This document shows positions 18,793-27,759 of a DNA stretch of 64,000 nucleotides, one piece after another. The position numbers and the translations under genes are program-made. The DNA is taken from assembly GCA_903919975.1 (NCBI GenBank), contig CAIXKE010000057.1, forward strand, positions 1 through 64,000, given 5' to 3'. The DNA is from Akkermansiaceae bacterium (GTDB lineage: Bacteria; Verrucomicrobiota; Verrucomicrobiia; Verrucomicrobiales; Akkermansiaceae). The notes under the pieces were generated by a model, which was not told the origin of the DNA, did not search any database, and saw only the letters and a program-made list of their open reading frames with translations. Every line of letters begins with the position of its first letter. Position 1 is the first letter of the stretch.

Positions 18793-19998
18793 TCAAAGCA
18801 GATACTTCGACGCTTGTTCCACATCCTTGTCGCCGCGACCTGATAGATTAGCGATGAGAATGCAATCCTTGGGCAGGCTGCCGGCGATTTTGGAAACGTA
18901 GGCCATGGCGTGGGCGCTTTCCAAAGCGGGGATGATGCCCTCGCTGTGGGCGAGTTCCTTGAAGGCGGCGAGCGCCTCGGCATCGGTGGCGTAGGTGTAT
19001 TCCACCCGGCCGATGTTCTGGAGATAGGCGTGCTCGGGGCCGACCGCGGCGTAATCGAGTCCGGCGGAAACCGAGTGGGTGAGTTCGATCTGACCGTCCG
19101 CATTGGCAAGCAGCCAGGTTTTGGTGCCTTGCAGGACGCCGAGTTTTCCACCTTGGAAACGTGCGGCATGGCGCTCCGGCAGGATGCCATCGCCACCAGC
19201 TTCAACACCGACCATGCGGACGTTTTCATCACCGAGAAACGGATGGAACAAGCCGATAGCGTTCGATCCGCCGCCGACACAGGCGACTAACAAATCCGGA
19301 AGGCGGCCTTCTTTTTCTAAAATCTGGCGGCGGGCCTCCACGCCAATGATGCGGTGGAAATCTCTAACAATCATCGGAAACGGATGAGAACCAAGCGCGG
19401 AGCCAAGGATGTAGTGGGTGTGATCCACGCTGGCCACCCAGTCGCGCATCGCTTCGTTGACCGCTTCCTTAAGAGTGGCCTGGCCGGCAGTGACGGCGCG
19501 GACTTCAGCGCCCATCAGGCGCATGCGGGCGACGTTCAGTGCTTGGCGTTCCATGTCCACCTTGCCCATGTAAACGACGCATTCCATCCCGAATCGGGCA
19601 CAAACGGTGGCGGTGGCGACACCGTGTTGACCGGCACCGGTCTCGGCGATGATGCGTTTTTTACCGAGGCGTTTCGCGAGCAGTATCTGACCGAGGGCGT
19701 TGTTGATCTTGTGGGCACCGGTGTGCAGCAGGTCCTCGCGTTTCAGGTAAATTTTCGCTCCGCCGAGCAATTCGGTCCAGCGCTCGGCGAAATAGAGCGG
19801 TGTCGGGCGACCGACGTAATTGTGGAGCAAGTCGTCGAGTTCCGCATGAAAGGCGGGATCATTTTTCGCGGATTCGTAGGCGGCGGCGAGTTCCTGGAGC
19901 GGGGCCATCAGGGTTTCCGGGACGAACATGCCGCCGAATTGGCCGAAGTGGCCGGTGGAATCCGGAACGGTGGGAGCGGGTGGGGTCGAGGTGGCCAT
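18793..19998 (-). CDS. trpB: tryptophan synthase beta subunit
   Basis: [66 protein letters not shown]. Confidence 0.96.
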   Translation of the reverse strand: MATSTPPAPTVPDSTGHFGQFGGMFVPETLMAPLQELAAAYESAKNDPAFHAELDDLLHNYVGRPTPLYFAERWTELLGGAKIYLKREDLLHTGAHKINNALGQILLAKRLGKKRIIAETGAGQHGVATATVCARFGMECVVYMGKVDMERQALNVARMRLMGAEVRAVTAGQATLKEAVNEAMRDWVASVDHTHYILGSALGSHPFPMIVRDFHRIIGVEARRQILEKEGRLPDLLVACVGGGSNAIGLFHPFLGDENVRMVGVEAGGDGILPERHAARFQGGKLGVLQGTKTWLLANADGQIELTHSVSAGLDYAAVGPEHAYLQNIGRVEYTYATDAEALAAFKELAHSEGIIPALESAHAMAYVSKIAGSLPKDCILIANLSGRGDKDVEQASKYLL

Positions 19999-20073
19999 GG
20001 GCGGCGGCAGTCTCTTGCGGGACGCCGGGGGATTCAAGGGGAGAATGCAAAATGCGGCAGCGGAAAACTATTT

Positions 20074-20484
20074 TCAAATCGAGTCCCAGAAGCCATGGAT
20101 CTTGTCGATATCCCGGCGGTCCTTCTTCGTTGGCCGTCCTCCGGGGTTTTCCAATCGGGTGATGTGCCAGTTTTTTTGAACCTCAAAGACATCCGGCGCG
20201 GTCAGTTCTTCATAACAAACCCGCGCTTCGGAGGCCGCCACGCGTTTCTGGATGATGGAAATCACCGAGATCGTCCGGACTCCCGGACCTTCCGGAAACG
20301 GAATCTCCAGCACATCTCCAGGATGCGGTGTCGAACTCGCTTTGAGCACGTGTCCCGCGCGCTTCACTTTCCCCGCCGCACACAACTCCGCCGCGATGCC
20401 GCGAGTCTTGAAAAACCGCACGGCCCACAGCCATTTGTCAGTGCGAGTGGATTCGGGCATTGCTCTCAATTTAAGAATTTCCAA
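20074..20484 (-). CDS. S4 domain RNA-binding protein (Hsp15-like)
   Basis: RTDKWLWAVRFFKTRGIAAELCAAGKVKRAGHVLKASSTPHPGDVLEI. Confidence 0.88.
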   Translation of the reverse strand: MEILKLRAMPESTRTDKWLWAVRFFKTRGIAAELCAAGKVKRAGHVLKASSTPHPGDVLEIPFPEGPGVRTISVISIIQKRVAASEARVCYEELTAPDVFEVQKNWHITRLENPGGRPTKKDRRDIDKIHGFWDSI

Positions 20485-20590
20485 CCGCAGATGGACACAG
20501 ATTCACGCAGATGATAAACACAAATAAAGACTACGTTTTCATCCAATCCATCTGCGTTCATCCTGTCCATCTGCGGTTGAAATCTCTTAA
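20470..20590. repeat. Palindromic element with about 40-bp inverted repeats (AACCGCAGATGGACAC...ACGCAGATG family)
   Basis: Left TTAAGAATTTCCAACCGCAGATGGACACAGATTCACGCAGATG; right (reverse complement) TTAAGAGATTTCAACCGCAGATGGACAGGATGAACGCAGATG. Confidence 0.75.
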
Positions 20591-20634
20591 TTTATATGCC
20601 TGTCTTGACAGTATTGGGCGGATTCGGGCGGAAA

Positions 20635-22434
20635 TTAATCCCCGCTCTTGAGCACCTTGATGAAGGCGTCTTGCGGGATGTTGACCTTGCCGAACATCTT
20701 CATCTTTTTCTTACCCTCTTTCTGCTTTTCGAGCAGCTTGCGCTTCCGTGTGATGTCACCGCCGTAGCACTTGGCGGTGACGTTCTTGCGCATGGCGGAG
20801 ATCGATTCGCGGGCGACGATCTTGCCTCCGACGGCGGCCTGGATGGCGACGACGAAAAGGTGGGATGGGATGACTTCCTTGAGTTTCCCGGCGAGCAAGC
20901 GACCATAGGACTCCGCTTTATCGCGGTGGACGATCGTGGAGAAAGCCTCCACCGGATCGCCGGCGATGAGCATGTCCATCTTGACCATTTTCGCAGCGCG
21001 GTAGCCGGAGTGTTCATAGTCCATCGAGCCATAACCGCGGGTCATGGATTTGAGCTTGTCGTTGAAATCGACGAGGATTTCGGAGAGCGGGAGCACGCAG
21101 GAAAGCATCACGCGCGAGTCGTCGATGGTTTCGGTGTTACTGACTTCGCCACGTTTTTCGAGCACGAGCTGCATCATGTCGCCGATGTATTCGCCGGGGA
21201 CCATGATATAGACATTCACGATTGGCTCGCGGATTTCCTGGATGCCCTGGGGATCGGGGAAAAGCGTCGGGTTATCGATGATGCGCTCGGTTCCATCGGT
21301 CATGGTAACCTGATAGATCACAGACGGATAAGTGGAGATGACGTCCATGTCAAACTCGCGGCGCAAGCGTTCCTGGATGATTTCCATGTGGAGCAGGCCA
21401 AGGAATCCGCAGCGGAAACCAAAGCCAAGGGCGGTGGAACTTTCCTGTTGATAGGTGAAGGCGGGATCGTTAATCTGTAGTTTCCCCATCGCCATTTTGA
21501 GAGCCTCGTAGTCCGACGAATCGACCGGATAGATGCCGGAGAAAACCATCGGCTGGATCTCCTTGTAGCCGGGCAGCGGCTCGGCGCAGGGGTGGGTGTT
21601 ATCAGTCATCGTGTCACCGATTTTCACTTCGGTGGCGGACTTCATGTTGGCAATGACGTAGCCGACGTCGCCGGCGGTGAGGACATCGCGGGCGCTCATT
21701 TTCGGGGTGAAGACGCCGACTTCCTTGACCTCATAGGTTTTATCCGTGGCGAAGAGTCTCACGCGTTGTCCGCGTCTCACCGTGCCGGAAAAGACGCGGA
21801 CGTAGGAGACCACGCCGCGATACGTGTCGTAGAGCGAATCGAAAACCGAGCAACGCAGGAGTTTATCCGGGTTTTCCTTGGGTGCGGGGACGCGGGCGAT
21901 GATGGCTTCGAGGATTTCCTCAATGCCGATGCCGGCTTTGGCAGATGCGGGGATGCAGTCCTCGGCGGGGATGCAAAGGATTTCTTCGAGTTGCTTTTTG
22001 CACTTCGGCACATCGGCGGCCGGTAGGTCGATTTTATTGAGAACCGGGATGATCGTGAGATTTTGCTCGGTGGCGAGGTGCAGGTTCGCCACGGTTTGCG
22101 CTTCCACACCTTGCGCGGCATCGACCATCAGAATGGCGCCTTCACAGGCGGCGAGGGCGCGGGAGACCTCGTAAGAGAAATCGACGTGGCCCGGGGTGTC
22201 GAGCAGGTTGAGCTTGTAGGTTTTCCCGTCGCGGGCCGTGTATTCCATGGCGACCGGGTGGGACTTGATGGTGATGCCTTTTTCCCGCTCCAAATCCATC
22301 GAGTCGAGCTGCTGGGCGCTACTTTCGCGCATCGTAACCGTGTTCGTGGCCTCCATCAGGCGGTCGGAAAGCGTAGTCTTTCCGTGGTCGATGTGGGCGA
22401 TGATGGAGAAATTTCGTGTCAGCTCGGTGGACAT
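20635..22434 (-). CDS. lepA: elongation factor 4
   Basis: MSTELTRNFSIIAHIDHGKTTLSDRLMEATNTV; DTPGHVDFSYEVSRALAACEGAILMVDAAQGVEAQTVANLHLA. Confidence 0.96.
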   Translation of the reverse strand: MSTELTRNFSIIAHIDHGKTTLSDRLMEATNTVTMRESSAQQLDSMDLEREKGITIKSHPVAMEYTARDGKTYKLNLLDTPGHVDFSYEVSRALAACEGAILMVDAAQGVEAQTVANLHLATEQNLTIIPVLNKIDLPAADVPKCKKQLEEILCIPAEDCIPASAKAGIGIEEILEAIIARVPAPKENPDKLLRCSVFDSLYDTYRGVVSYVRVFSGTVRRGQRVRLFATDKTYEVKEVGVFTPKMSARDVLTAGDVGYVIANMKSATEVKIGDTMTDNTHPCAEPLPGYKEIQPMVFSGIYPVDSSDYEALKMAMGKLQINDPAFTYQQESSTALGFGFRCGFLGLLHMEIIQERLRREFDMDVISTYPSVIYQVTMTDGTERIIDNPTLFPDPQGIQEIREPIVNVYIMVPGEYIGDMMQLVLEKRGEVSNTETIDDSRVMLSCVLPLSEILVDFNDKLKSMTRGYGSMDYEHSGYRAAKMVKMDMLIAGDPVEAFSTIVHRDKAESYGRLLAGKLKEVIPSHLFVVAIQAAVGGKIVARESISAMRKNVTAKCYGGDITRKRKLLEKQKEGKKKMKMFGKVNIPQDAFIKVLKSGD

Positions 22435-22644
22435 GGGCAATGGGGAAATCAGCGGGGCGCGGCGAGAGAAAGCAGGAATGTGCCGACAAGGCACTAAAAA
22501 TCAAGGATAGGACGCGGAGCGCTCGAATCCGGGCGGCTGCAAAAGCGCCCGCGCACCGCCAGTTTGGACCTCTGCCATCCCCAGCGGACGAGGAAATTGT
22601 TTTCGATGTTTACGAGATCGTGAAGGAAGAGTCTGCGGACTGGA

Positions 22645-22906
22645 CGCGCGCCAGGACTCCTACATTAGGGAGACCAATTGGCAAGGTGAGCAAATGAACC
22701 ACAACCGGAGCGCAGCGGAGATGGGCGAACTGCCGTTCAAAAAAAATGAGTCAAATCACGCAGATTTCACAGACGAGATTTGATTGGAAAACACGATAAT
22801 TGTCGGTACTGAGGTGAATGGAGTCCTATTTGAATCCATAATCTGAGTAATCCGTGGTCAGAATATGCAGTAATCTCCTTAATGTAGGCGCCCTAGGACG
22901 CGCGCT
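22645..22906. mobile_element. MITE-like element with about 30-bp imperfect terminal inverted repeats
   Basis: Left GCGCGCCAGGACTCCTACATTAGGGAGA; right (reverse complement) GCGCGTCCTAGGGCGCCTACATTAAGGAGA. No ORF of its own. Confidence 0.6.
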
Positions 22907-22941
22907 TATGGCGAACGCTCCAACCGCCCGCATGCTCGCAG

Positions 22942-23799
22942 TCACGCGGAAAAACGCTGCGCCGCTGAGTGGCGGGTGCCATCCGGAGATGACACAAAAA
23001 TCTCCACCACTCCGCGTTTCACATAACCGAGCGCATGCCGTTTGCCATTCATTTCCCGTGGTGAAATACTCGTCAACTCCCCGACGGATCGACCCTCCTC
23101 ATCGATTAGATTTTTGAAGTCCAGCGGCACGGAAGCATCCAGAATCAAGCGCTCCAGCCGCTTGTTCACCTTGCCGGCGGACTTGATGCGGGAAATCACC
23201 TCCTGCCCGATGTAACAACCTTTTTGATAAGATATATCCGTGGCCTCAAGCCCAGCCTCCGGCGGCAAGAGCCCTTCGTATAAATCCTTGCCCCATGCCG
23301 GAACCCCATGTTCGACGCGAAACGCCTCAAGCGCATCTCCCTCAAGTTGAAGGATTTCCTCCGGGAAATCGACGTTAAGCCCCGCCGGAATCCACCAGTC
23401 GGTACCCGGTTGGCCGAATCTCACGCTATCACGCACCATCACACCCTCAGGCGGAGTTTCGGCGATCGCTCCGGTGAAATGCACTAACGCCCATTTTCCT
23501 GTTAGTTGACAAACCTCGACATCATCCGCGATGAGATAACGAGTCAAACGTGCTTCGAGCGTTTCCGCGGAGCCCGCAGGTCCTTCCACCAGGATCCCGC
23601 CATTCATTCCTTCAGTGATCCAAATGCGGAACTGGAGACGCCCCTTCGCATCCGTCACGCAAGAAGGAAGAGCTAGGGTCCCGCCCGCGACACGACGAAC
23701 GTCTTGCGTGAGCTGGCCGTTGAGAAACCGAACTGTGTCCGGCCCTCTGAATTCCAACAAGGCCGGGAATCCCAAATCGATTTGGTGAACAGATTTCAT
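22942..23799 (-). CDS. ygfZ: YgfZ/GcvT-family folate-binding protein
   Basis: FLNGQLTQDVRR...DISYQKGCYIGQEVISRIKSAGKVNKRL contains the K-G-C-Y-x-G-Q-E signature. Confidence 0.92.
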   Translation of the reverse strand: MKSVHQIDLGFPALLEFRGPDTVRFLNGQLTQDVRRVAGGTLALPSCVTDAKGRLQFRIWITEGMNGGILVEGPAGSAETLEARLTRYLIADDVEVCQLTGKWALVHFTGAIAETPPEGVMVRDSVRFGQPGTDWWIPAGLNVDFPEEILQLEGDALEAFRVEHGVPAWGKDLYEGLLPPEAGLEATDISYQKGCYIGQEVISRIKSAGKVNKRLERLILDASVPLDFKNLIDEEGRSVGELTSISPREMNGKRHALGYVKRGVVEIFVSSPDGTRHSAAQRFSA

Positions 23800-23817
23800 C
23801 GAAAATCGGCGCTGCGG

Positions 23818-24672
23818 TTATTGGCTACGTTGCAGCGCGAGCGCCATCAACTTCGCTGCTTGTTCGCGGATTTCCGCCATCTTTTTCTTGGTAGGTTGCT
23901 CGCCATCCATGAGCGTCATCTCCGTGCGCAGCCCGGCCAGAAGATCACGCATTTGCAAGTAATTCGGCCGTTCGGAAATCCCCGGGGCCAGTCCGGCGAC
24001 GGACTCGGTGTAATAGTCCGCGATATCCTCCCGCAGGACTTTGCGTGCCCGTTCTTCGGAAAACTGCTTGTCCACCGCGACGCTGGAAACTGCGAGTGCG
24101 CGGATCCACCCACCGAGCGAAATCAAATGCGCAAGGTCCGCATCACGCAGGATCACCAACTCGGCCTCAACGTCACGCTGGGTCGAGGCGAGTTCCTTTT
24201 TCAACTGCACCACATCCTTTTTTTTCGCGCTGTCCAACAAGCCCGCCGCATGGCGGTTCACCCGATCACCGGCGCCCAGTGCTTTGCCATAGCGCGTCAA
24301 CTCCTTGGCCAAAAGTTCGACTTTCTCCAGTTGCTCGGCCTGCACGACCAAGAATCCGTCCGCGATCAGAAAGCCCAACTCGATCGCCAAATCCGCCCGA
24401 TCCAGTGGCATCCGCTCGGGCAGTTTCAACTCGGTTTCCAATAAGGGCAGCGGCATCAAAAATTGCAGGGTATCAAACAGCTTTGCAATCGATGGAGCCG
24501 TGAATTCATTCACCGCGAGCTCCTCGCGAACGTGCGGATCATCCAGCAAGTCCAACGGAATCCCCTCACGCAGTCCCTTAACTTCCGCCGGAACCACGAC
24601 CTCTTCCTGCGCCGATAAGGGAAGCACCATGGCGACCAAACCAGCTAACACACACGCGAAACGAATCTTCAT
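23818..24672 (-). CDS. hypothetical secreted protein
   Basis: Signal peptide MKIRFACVLAGLVAMVLPLSA followed by a charged helical protein; no family recognised. Confidence 0.65.
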   Translation of the reverse strand: MKIRFACVLAGLVAMVLPLSAQEEVVVPAEVKGLREGIPLDLLDDPHVREELAVNEFTAPSIAKLFDTLQFLMPLPLLETELKLPERMPLDRADLAIELGFLIADGFLVVQAEQLEKVELLAKELTRYGKALGAGDRVNRHAAGLLDSAKKKDVVQLKKELASTQRDVEAELVILRDADLAHLISLGGWIRALAVSSVAVDKQFSEERARKVLREDIADYYTESVAGLAPGISERPNYLQMRDLLAGLRTEMTLMDGEQPTKKKMAEIREQAAKLMALALQRSQ

Positions 24673-24689
24673 GCCGCAAGATAGTCACT

Positions 24690-24990
24690 CCCCGCCCGGT
24701 TCCGCAACCGACAAAACGCGCCCGGCACGCCCTCCGGTCCGCGCGCCAGGGGCCGAAAATTTGAGATTGCCAAGTCATTCCGGGTGCCCCAAGTTGCTGG
24801 TGTTGGAACGACGGAGCGGCGGTTTGTGTTGAAACTCCAAATTCGCCTCTCAGTTTGACGTCACCCTGCCCTACCGGGTTCAGCATGCCACTTAGGCACC
24901 TCTTCCGGTTTCCGCGCGGGACCGCATTCCCACCCCGCCTGCGGAACTCCGAGTGATTTCCCGCTCCCGCGCCCACCCCTTCATTCCCAT
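24690..24990. ncRNA. Candidate structured non-coding RNA/leader in the intergenic region upstream of yebC
   Basis: About 340-bp ORF-free divergent intergenic region. Minus-strand ACCGG-AAGAG-GTGCC-TAAGT-GGCAT-GCTGAAC-CCGGT forms nested stems. No known RNA family could be assigned. Confidence 0.22.
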
Positions 24991-25016
24991 TCGAATCTCC
25001 ATTCCATCCCTTTCCC

Positions 25017-25769
25017 ATGGCCGGTCATAACAAGTGGTCCAAGGTCAAGCACATCAAAGCCAGAGTAGACGCCATCAAAGGCAGGGTATTCAGCAAATGC
25101 GCTCATGAGATCGCTCTTGCCGCCCGCGCCGGCGGCGGAGATCCCGCCGCCAATGCCCGCCTCCGCACCGCCATCGACAATGCCAAGTCCGTCTCCATGC
25201 CCAAGGACAACATCGACCGCGCCATCAAAAAAGGCACGGGCGAACTCGGCGGCGAGGCCATCCAGGAAGTCGCTTACGAAGGCTACGGCCCCGCCGGCAT
25301 CGCCTTCATCGTCGAAATGGCCACCGATAACCTCAATCGCTCAGCTGCCGACATCCGCTCGATTTTCACCAAAAACGCCGGCAGCGTCGCCACCCAGGGC
25401 AGCGTCTCCTATCAATTCGATCGCAAGGGCGAAATCCGCCTCCCCGCCGGTGCCATCAGCGAGGAAAAACTCATGGAACTCGCCATCGAAGCCGGAGCCG
25501 ATGACGTCCAGAGCGACGAAGATGAGCACACGGTGCACACCGCGCCCAAGGAACTCGGCACCGTCGCCAACGCCCTCCGCGCCGCCGGACTCCCCATCAT
25601 TTCCGAAAAACACGTGTCCATTTCCCAAAACCCGAGCGTCGTCAACGATCTGGCGCTCGCCCGACAAATCCTCAAACTTCACGATCAACTCGACGACTAC
25701 CAAGACACCGTCAACGTCTTCACCAACTTTGAAGTCGCGGATGAAATTCTCGACCAACTCGATTCGTGA
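25017..25769 (+). CDS. yebC: YebC/PmpR family transcriptional regulator
   Basis: MAGHNKWSKVKHIKARVDAIKGRVFSKCAHEIALAAR...NIDRAIKKGTGELGG. Confidence 0.95.
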   Translation: MAGHNKWSKVKHIKARVDAIKGRVFSKCAHEIALAARAGGGDPAANARLRTAIDNAKSVSMPKDNIDRAIKKGTGELGGEAIQEVAYEGYGPAGIAFIVEMATDNLNRSAADIRSIFTKNAGSVATQGSVSYQFDRKGEIRLPAGAISEEKLMELAIEAGADDVQSDEDEHTVHTAPKELGTVANALRAAGLPIISEKHVSISQNPSVVNDLALARQILKLHDQLDDYQDTVNVFTNFEVADEILDQLDS

Positions 25770-25817
25770 GCCGCACGCAGCGCCACACACCCCCAGCCAC
25801 TTTCCACTGATTTCCGG

Positions 25818-27734
25818 ATGAGCGATAACACCAAAGAGCCAAAACTCCCGCATCTCTCTGCGGCCGCCGATAGCGACTCCCCACCCGCCCGCAAACGCGC
25901 GGCCAAAAATGCCGCCGCAAAAAAAGTCGCTGCGAAAAAAGTCGCTGCGAAAAAAGCCGCCGTTAAAAAGGTCGCCGCGAAAAAATCCGCCCCCACGCCT
26001 GAGGTCAGCGCGCCTGCAGCGGTCCAGACCAGCGACGCTGCAGCACCGAAGAAACGGACGACCCGTGCCAAAAAAACGCTGGATGCAGCTCCCGCCGCCT
26101 CGGAACCCATCCGCCACGAACCCGCACAGGCCGTATCCACTCACGCTCAAGCGCCAGCTGACTCACATTCCGAGCCCAGACGCTTCGGCCGGGTTCCCGG
26201 AGGCGGCCCACGCGTCGCCCGCGAATCTTCCTCCGCCATCTCAGCCCCGCCAAACCCTCCCGTCCAAACCGAGCGCCCCCCCGCACCACGCGATGCCGAC
26301 GAACGCCCACAACACGATGGACAACAACGCAATTTCCAAAACCGCGAGGGTCAAAACCGCGAAGGACAAAATCGCGATGGCCAGCAACCCGTAAGCCGCA
26401 GCAAGCGTCGCCGCGATAAACGCAAGCGCCGTAACAATGATCGGCAGCCGCAAGGCAATGGACAAGCCCAACCGCAAGCCCACGGCGGATATCGCCCCGA
26501 GCCTCAAGCCGCACGCCGCGAAGGCCAGACTTTCCAAGAACGCGAACCTCGCGAGCCCCGTGAACCACGCGAGCGCCCATCCCACGAACCGCGCGAGAGG
26601 CCATCCCAACAACCCACCGGCCCGAAAATCGAGGCGAATGGCATGCTCGAACTCGCGCCCAAAGGCTTCGGCTTCCTCCGTGTCCCCGGCAAGAATTTTG
26701 AACAAGCGCGCGACGATGTCTTTGTCACTCCGGAGTCGATCCGTAAATACAACTTGCGCGTCGGCCAGTGGATTCACGGACTCTATCAGGAAGGCCCGCG
26801 CGGCCCGCAGATGGTCGAAATCACCTCGATCAATGGCATGACTCCCGAGGACGCTGCCAAACTTCCGCACTTCGACGAACTCAAGGCGATCAATCCCGCC
26901 AGGCGCATCAGTTTCGAAACCACGCCCGAACGCTTCACCACTCGTGTCGTGGACATCATGGCTCCCGTCGGCCGCGGCCAGCGCGGACTCATCGTCTCAC
27001 CTCCGCGTTCGGGAAAAACCACGCTGCTCTTGCACATGGCGGAAGCGATCCGCGAGAAATACGACGAGGCGATCCACCTCATGGTTTTGCTCGTCGATGA
27101 GCGCCCCGAGGAAGTCACCGAATTCCGCCGCGCGCTGCCCGGTGCGGAAATCTACGCCAGCTCGAATGACGAACAACCGCGCAACCATTGCCGCATCGCC
27201 GAGCTCGCCATCGAGCGCGCCAAACGCCTTGTCGAAGCCGGTCAGGATGTCTTCTTGCTGATGGACTCCATCACCCGCCTCGCCCGTGCGTACAACAACA
27301 ACATGGGCAATTCCCGTGGCCGCGGCACCGGCTCCGGCGGCATCACGATCGGCGCTCTTGAAGTCCCGCGCCGCCTCTTCGCCGCCGCTCGCAACACCCG
27401 CGGCGGAGGTTCTCTCACCATCCTCGCCACCGCCCTCATCCAAACCAACTCCCGCGCCGATGAAGCGATTTACATGGAGTTCAAGGGCACCGGCAACATG
27501 GAGCTCGTCCTCGATCGCAAGATCGCGGAAAACTATATCTATCCGGCCGTAGATATTTTTAAATCCGGCACCCGCCGCGAGGAGTTGCTGCTACCCGAGC
27601 ACATGCTCCACAAAATCCACCTCATCCGCCGCGGCCTCTCCGGCCACCGACCGGTCGAAGCCATGGAACGTCTGCTGTTTTTCCTGAAAAAATTCCCGAA
27701 CAACCCGCAGATGCTGCTTGAAATCAAGGGTTGA
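25818..27734 (+). CDS. rho: transcription termination factor Rho with extended low-complexity N-terminus
   Basis: C-terminal Rho core (PRSGKTTLLLHMAEAIREKY...LVDERPEEVTEFRR...FLLMDSITRLARAYN). N-terminus AAKKVAAKKVAAKKAAVKKVAAKK and NREGQNREGQNRDGQQ. Confidence 0.95.
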   Translation: MSDNTKEPKLPHLSAAADSDSPPARKRAAKNAAAKKVAAKKVAAKKAAVKKVAAKKSAPTPEVSAPAAVQTSDAAAPKKRTTRAKKTLDAAPAASEPIRHEPAQAVSTHAQAPADSHSEPRRFGRVPGGGPRVARESSSAISAPPNPPVQTERPPAPRDADERPQHDGQQRNFQNREGQNREGQNRDGQQPVSRSKRRRDKRKRRNNDRQPQGNGQAQPQAHGGYRPEPQAARREGQTFQEREPREPREPRERPSHEPRERPSQQPTGPKIEANGMLELAPKGFGFLRVPGKNFEQARDDVFVTPESIRKYNLRVGQWIHGLYQEGPRGPQMVEITSINGMTPEDAAKLPHFDELKAINPARRISFETTPERFTTRVVDIMAPVGRGQRGLIVSPPRSGKTTLLLHMAEAIREKYDEAIHLMVLLVDERPEEVTEFRRALPGAEIYASSNDEQPRNHCRIAELAIERAKRLVEAGQDVFLLMDSITRLARAYNNNMGNSRGRGTGSGGITIGALEVPRRLFAAARNTRGGGSLTILATALIQTNSRADEAIYMEFKGTGNMELVLDRKIAENYIYPAVDIFKSGTRREELLLPEHMLHKIHLIRRGLSGHRPVEAMERLLFFLKKFPNNPQMLLEIKG

Positions 27735-27759
27735 TCACAACCCCACTCGTTTCCCCGTC

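Noticed and set aside
19354-20514. 386-aa plus-strand ORF
   Set aside because: Antisense to trpB and the S4-domain gene; no coherent domain.
24690-24990. SRP (4.5S) RNA in the yebC upstream region
   Set aside because: The conserved GGAAGG-AGCAGCC loop motif is not present; only a generic GGAAGAGG stretch is seen.
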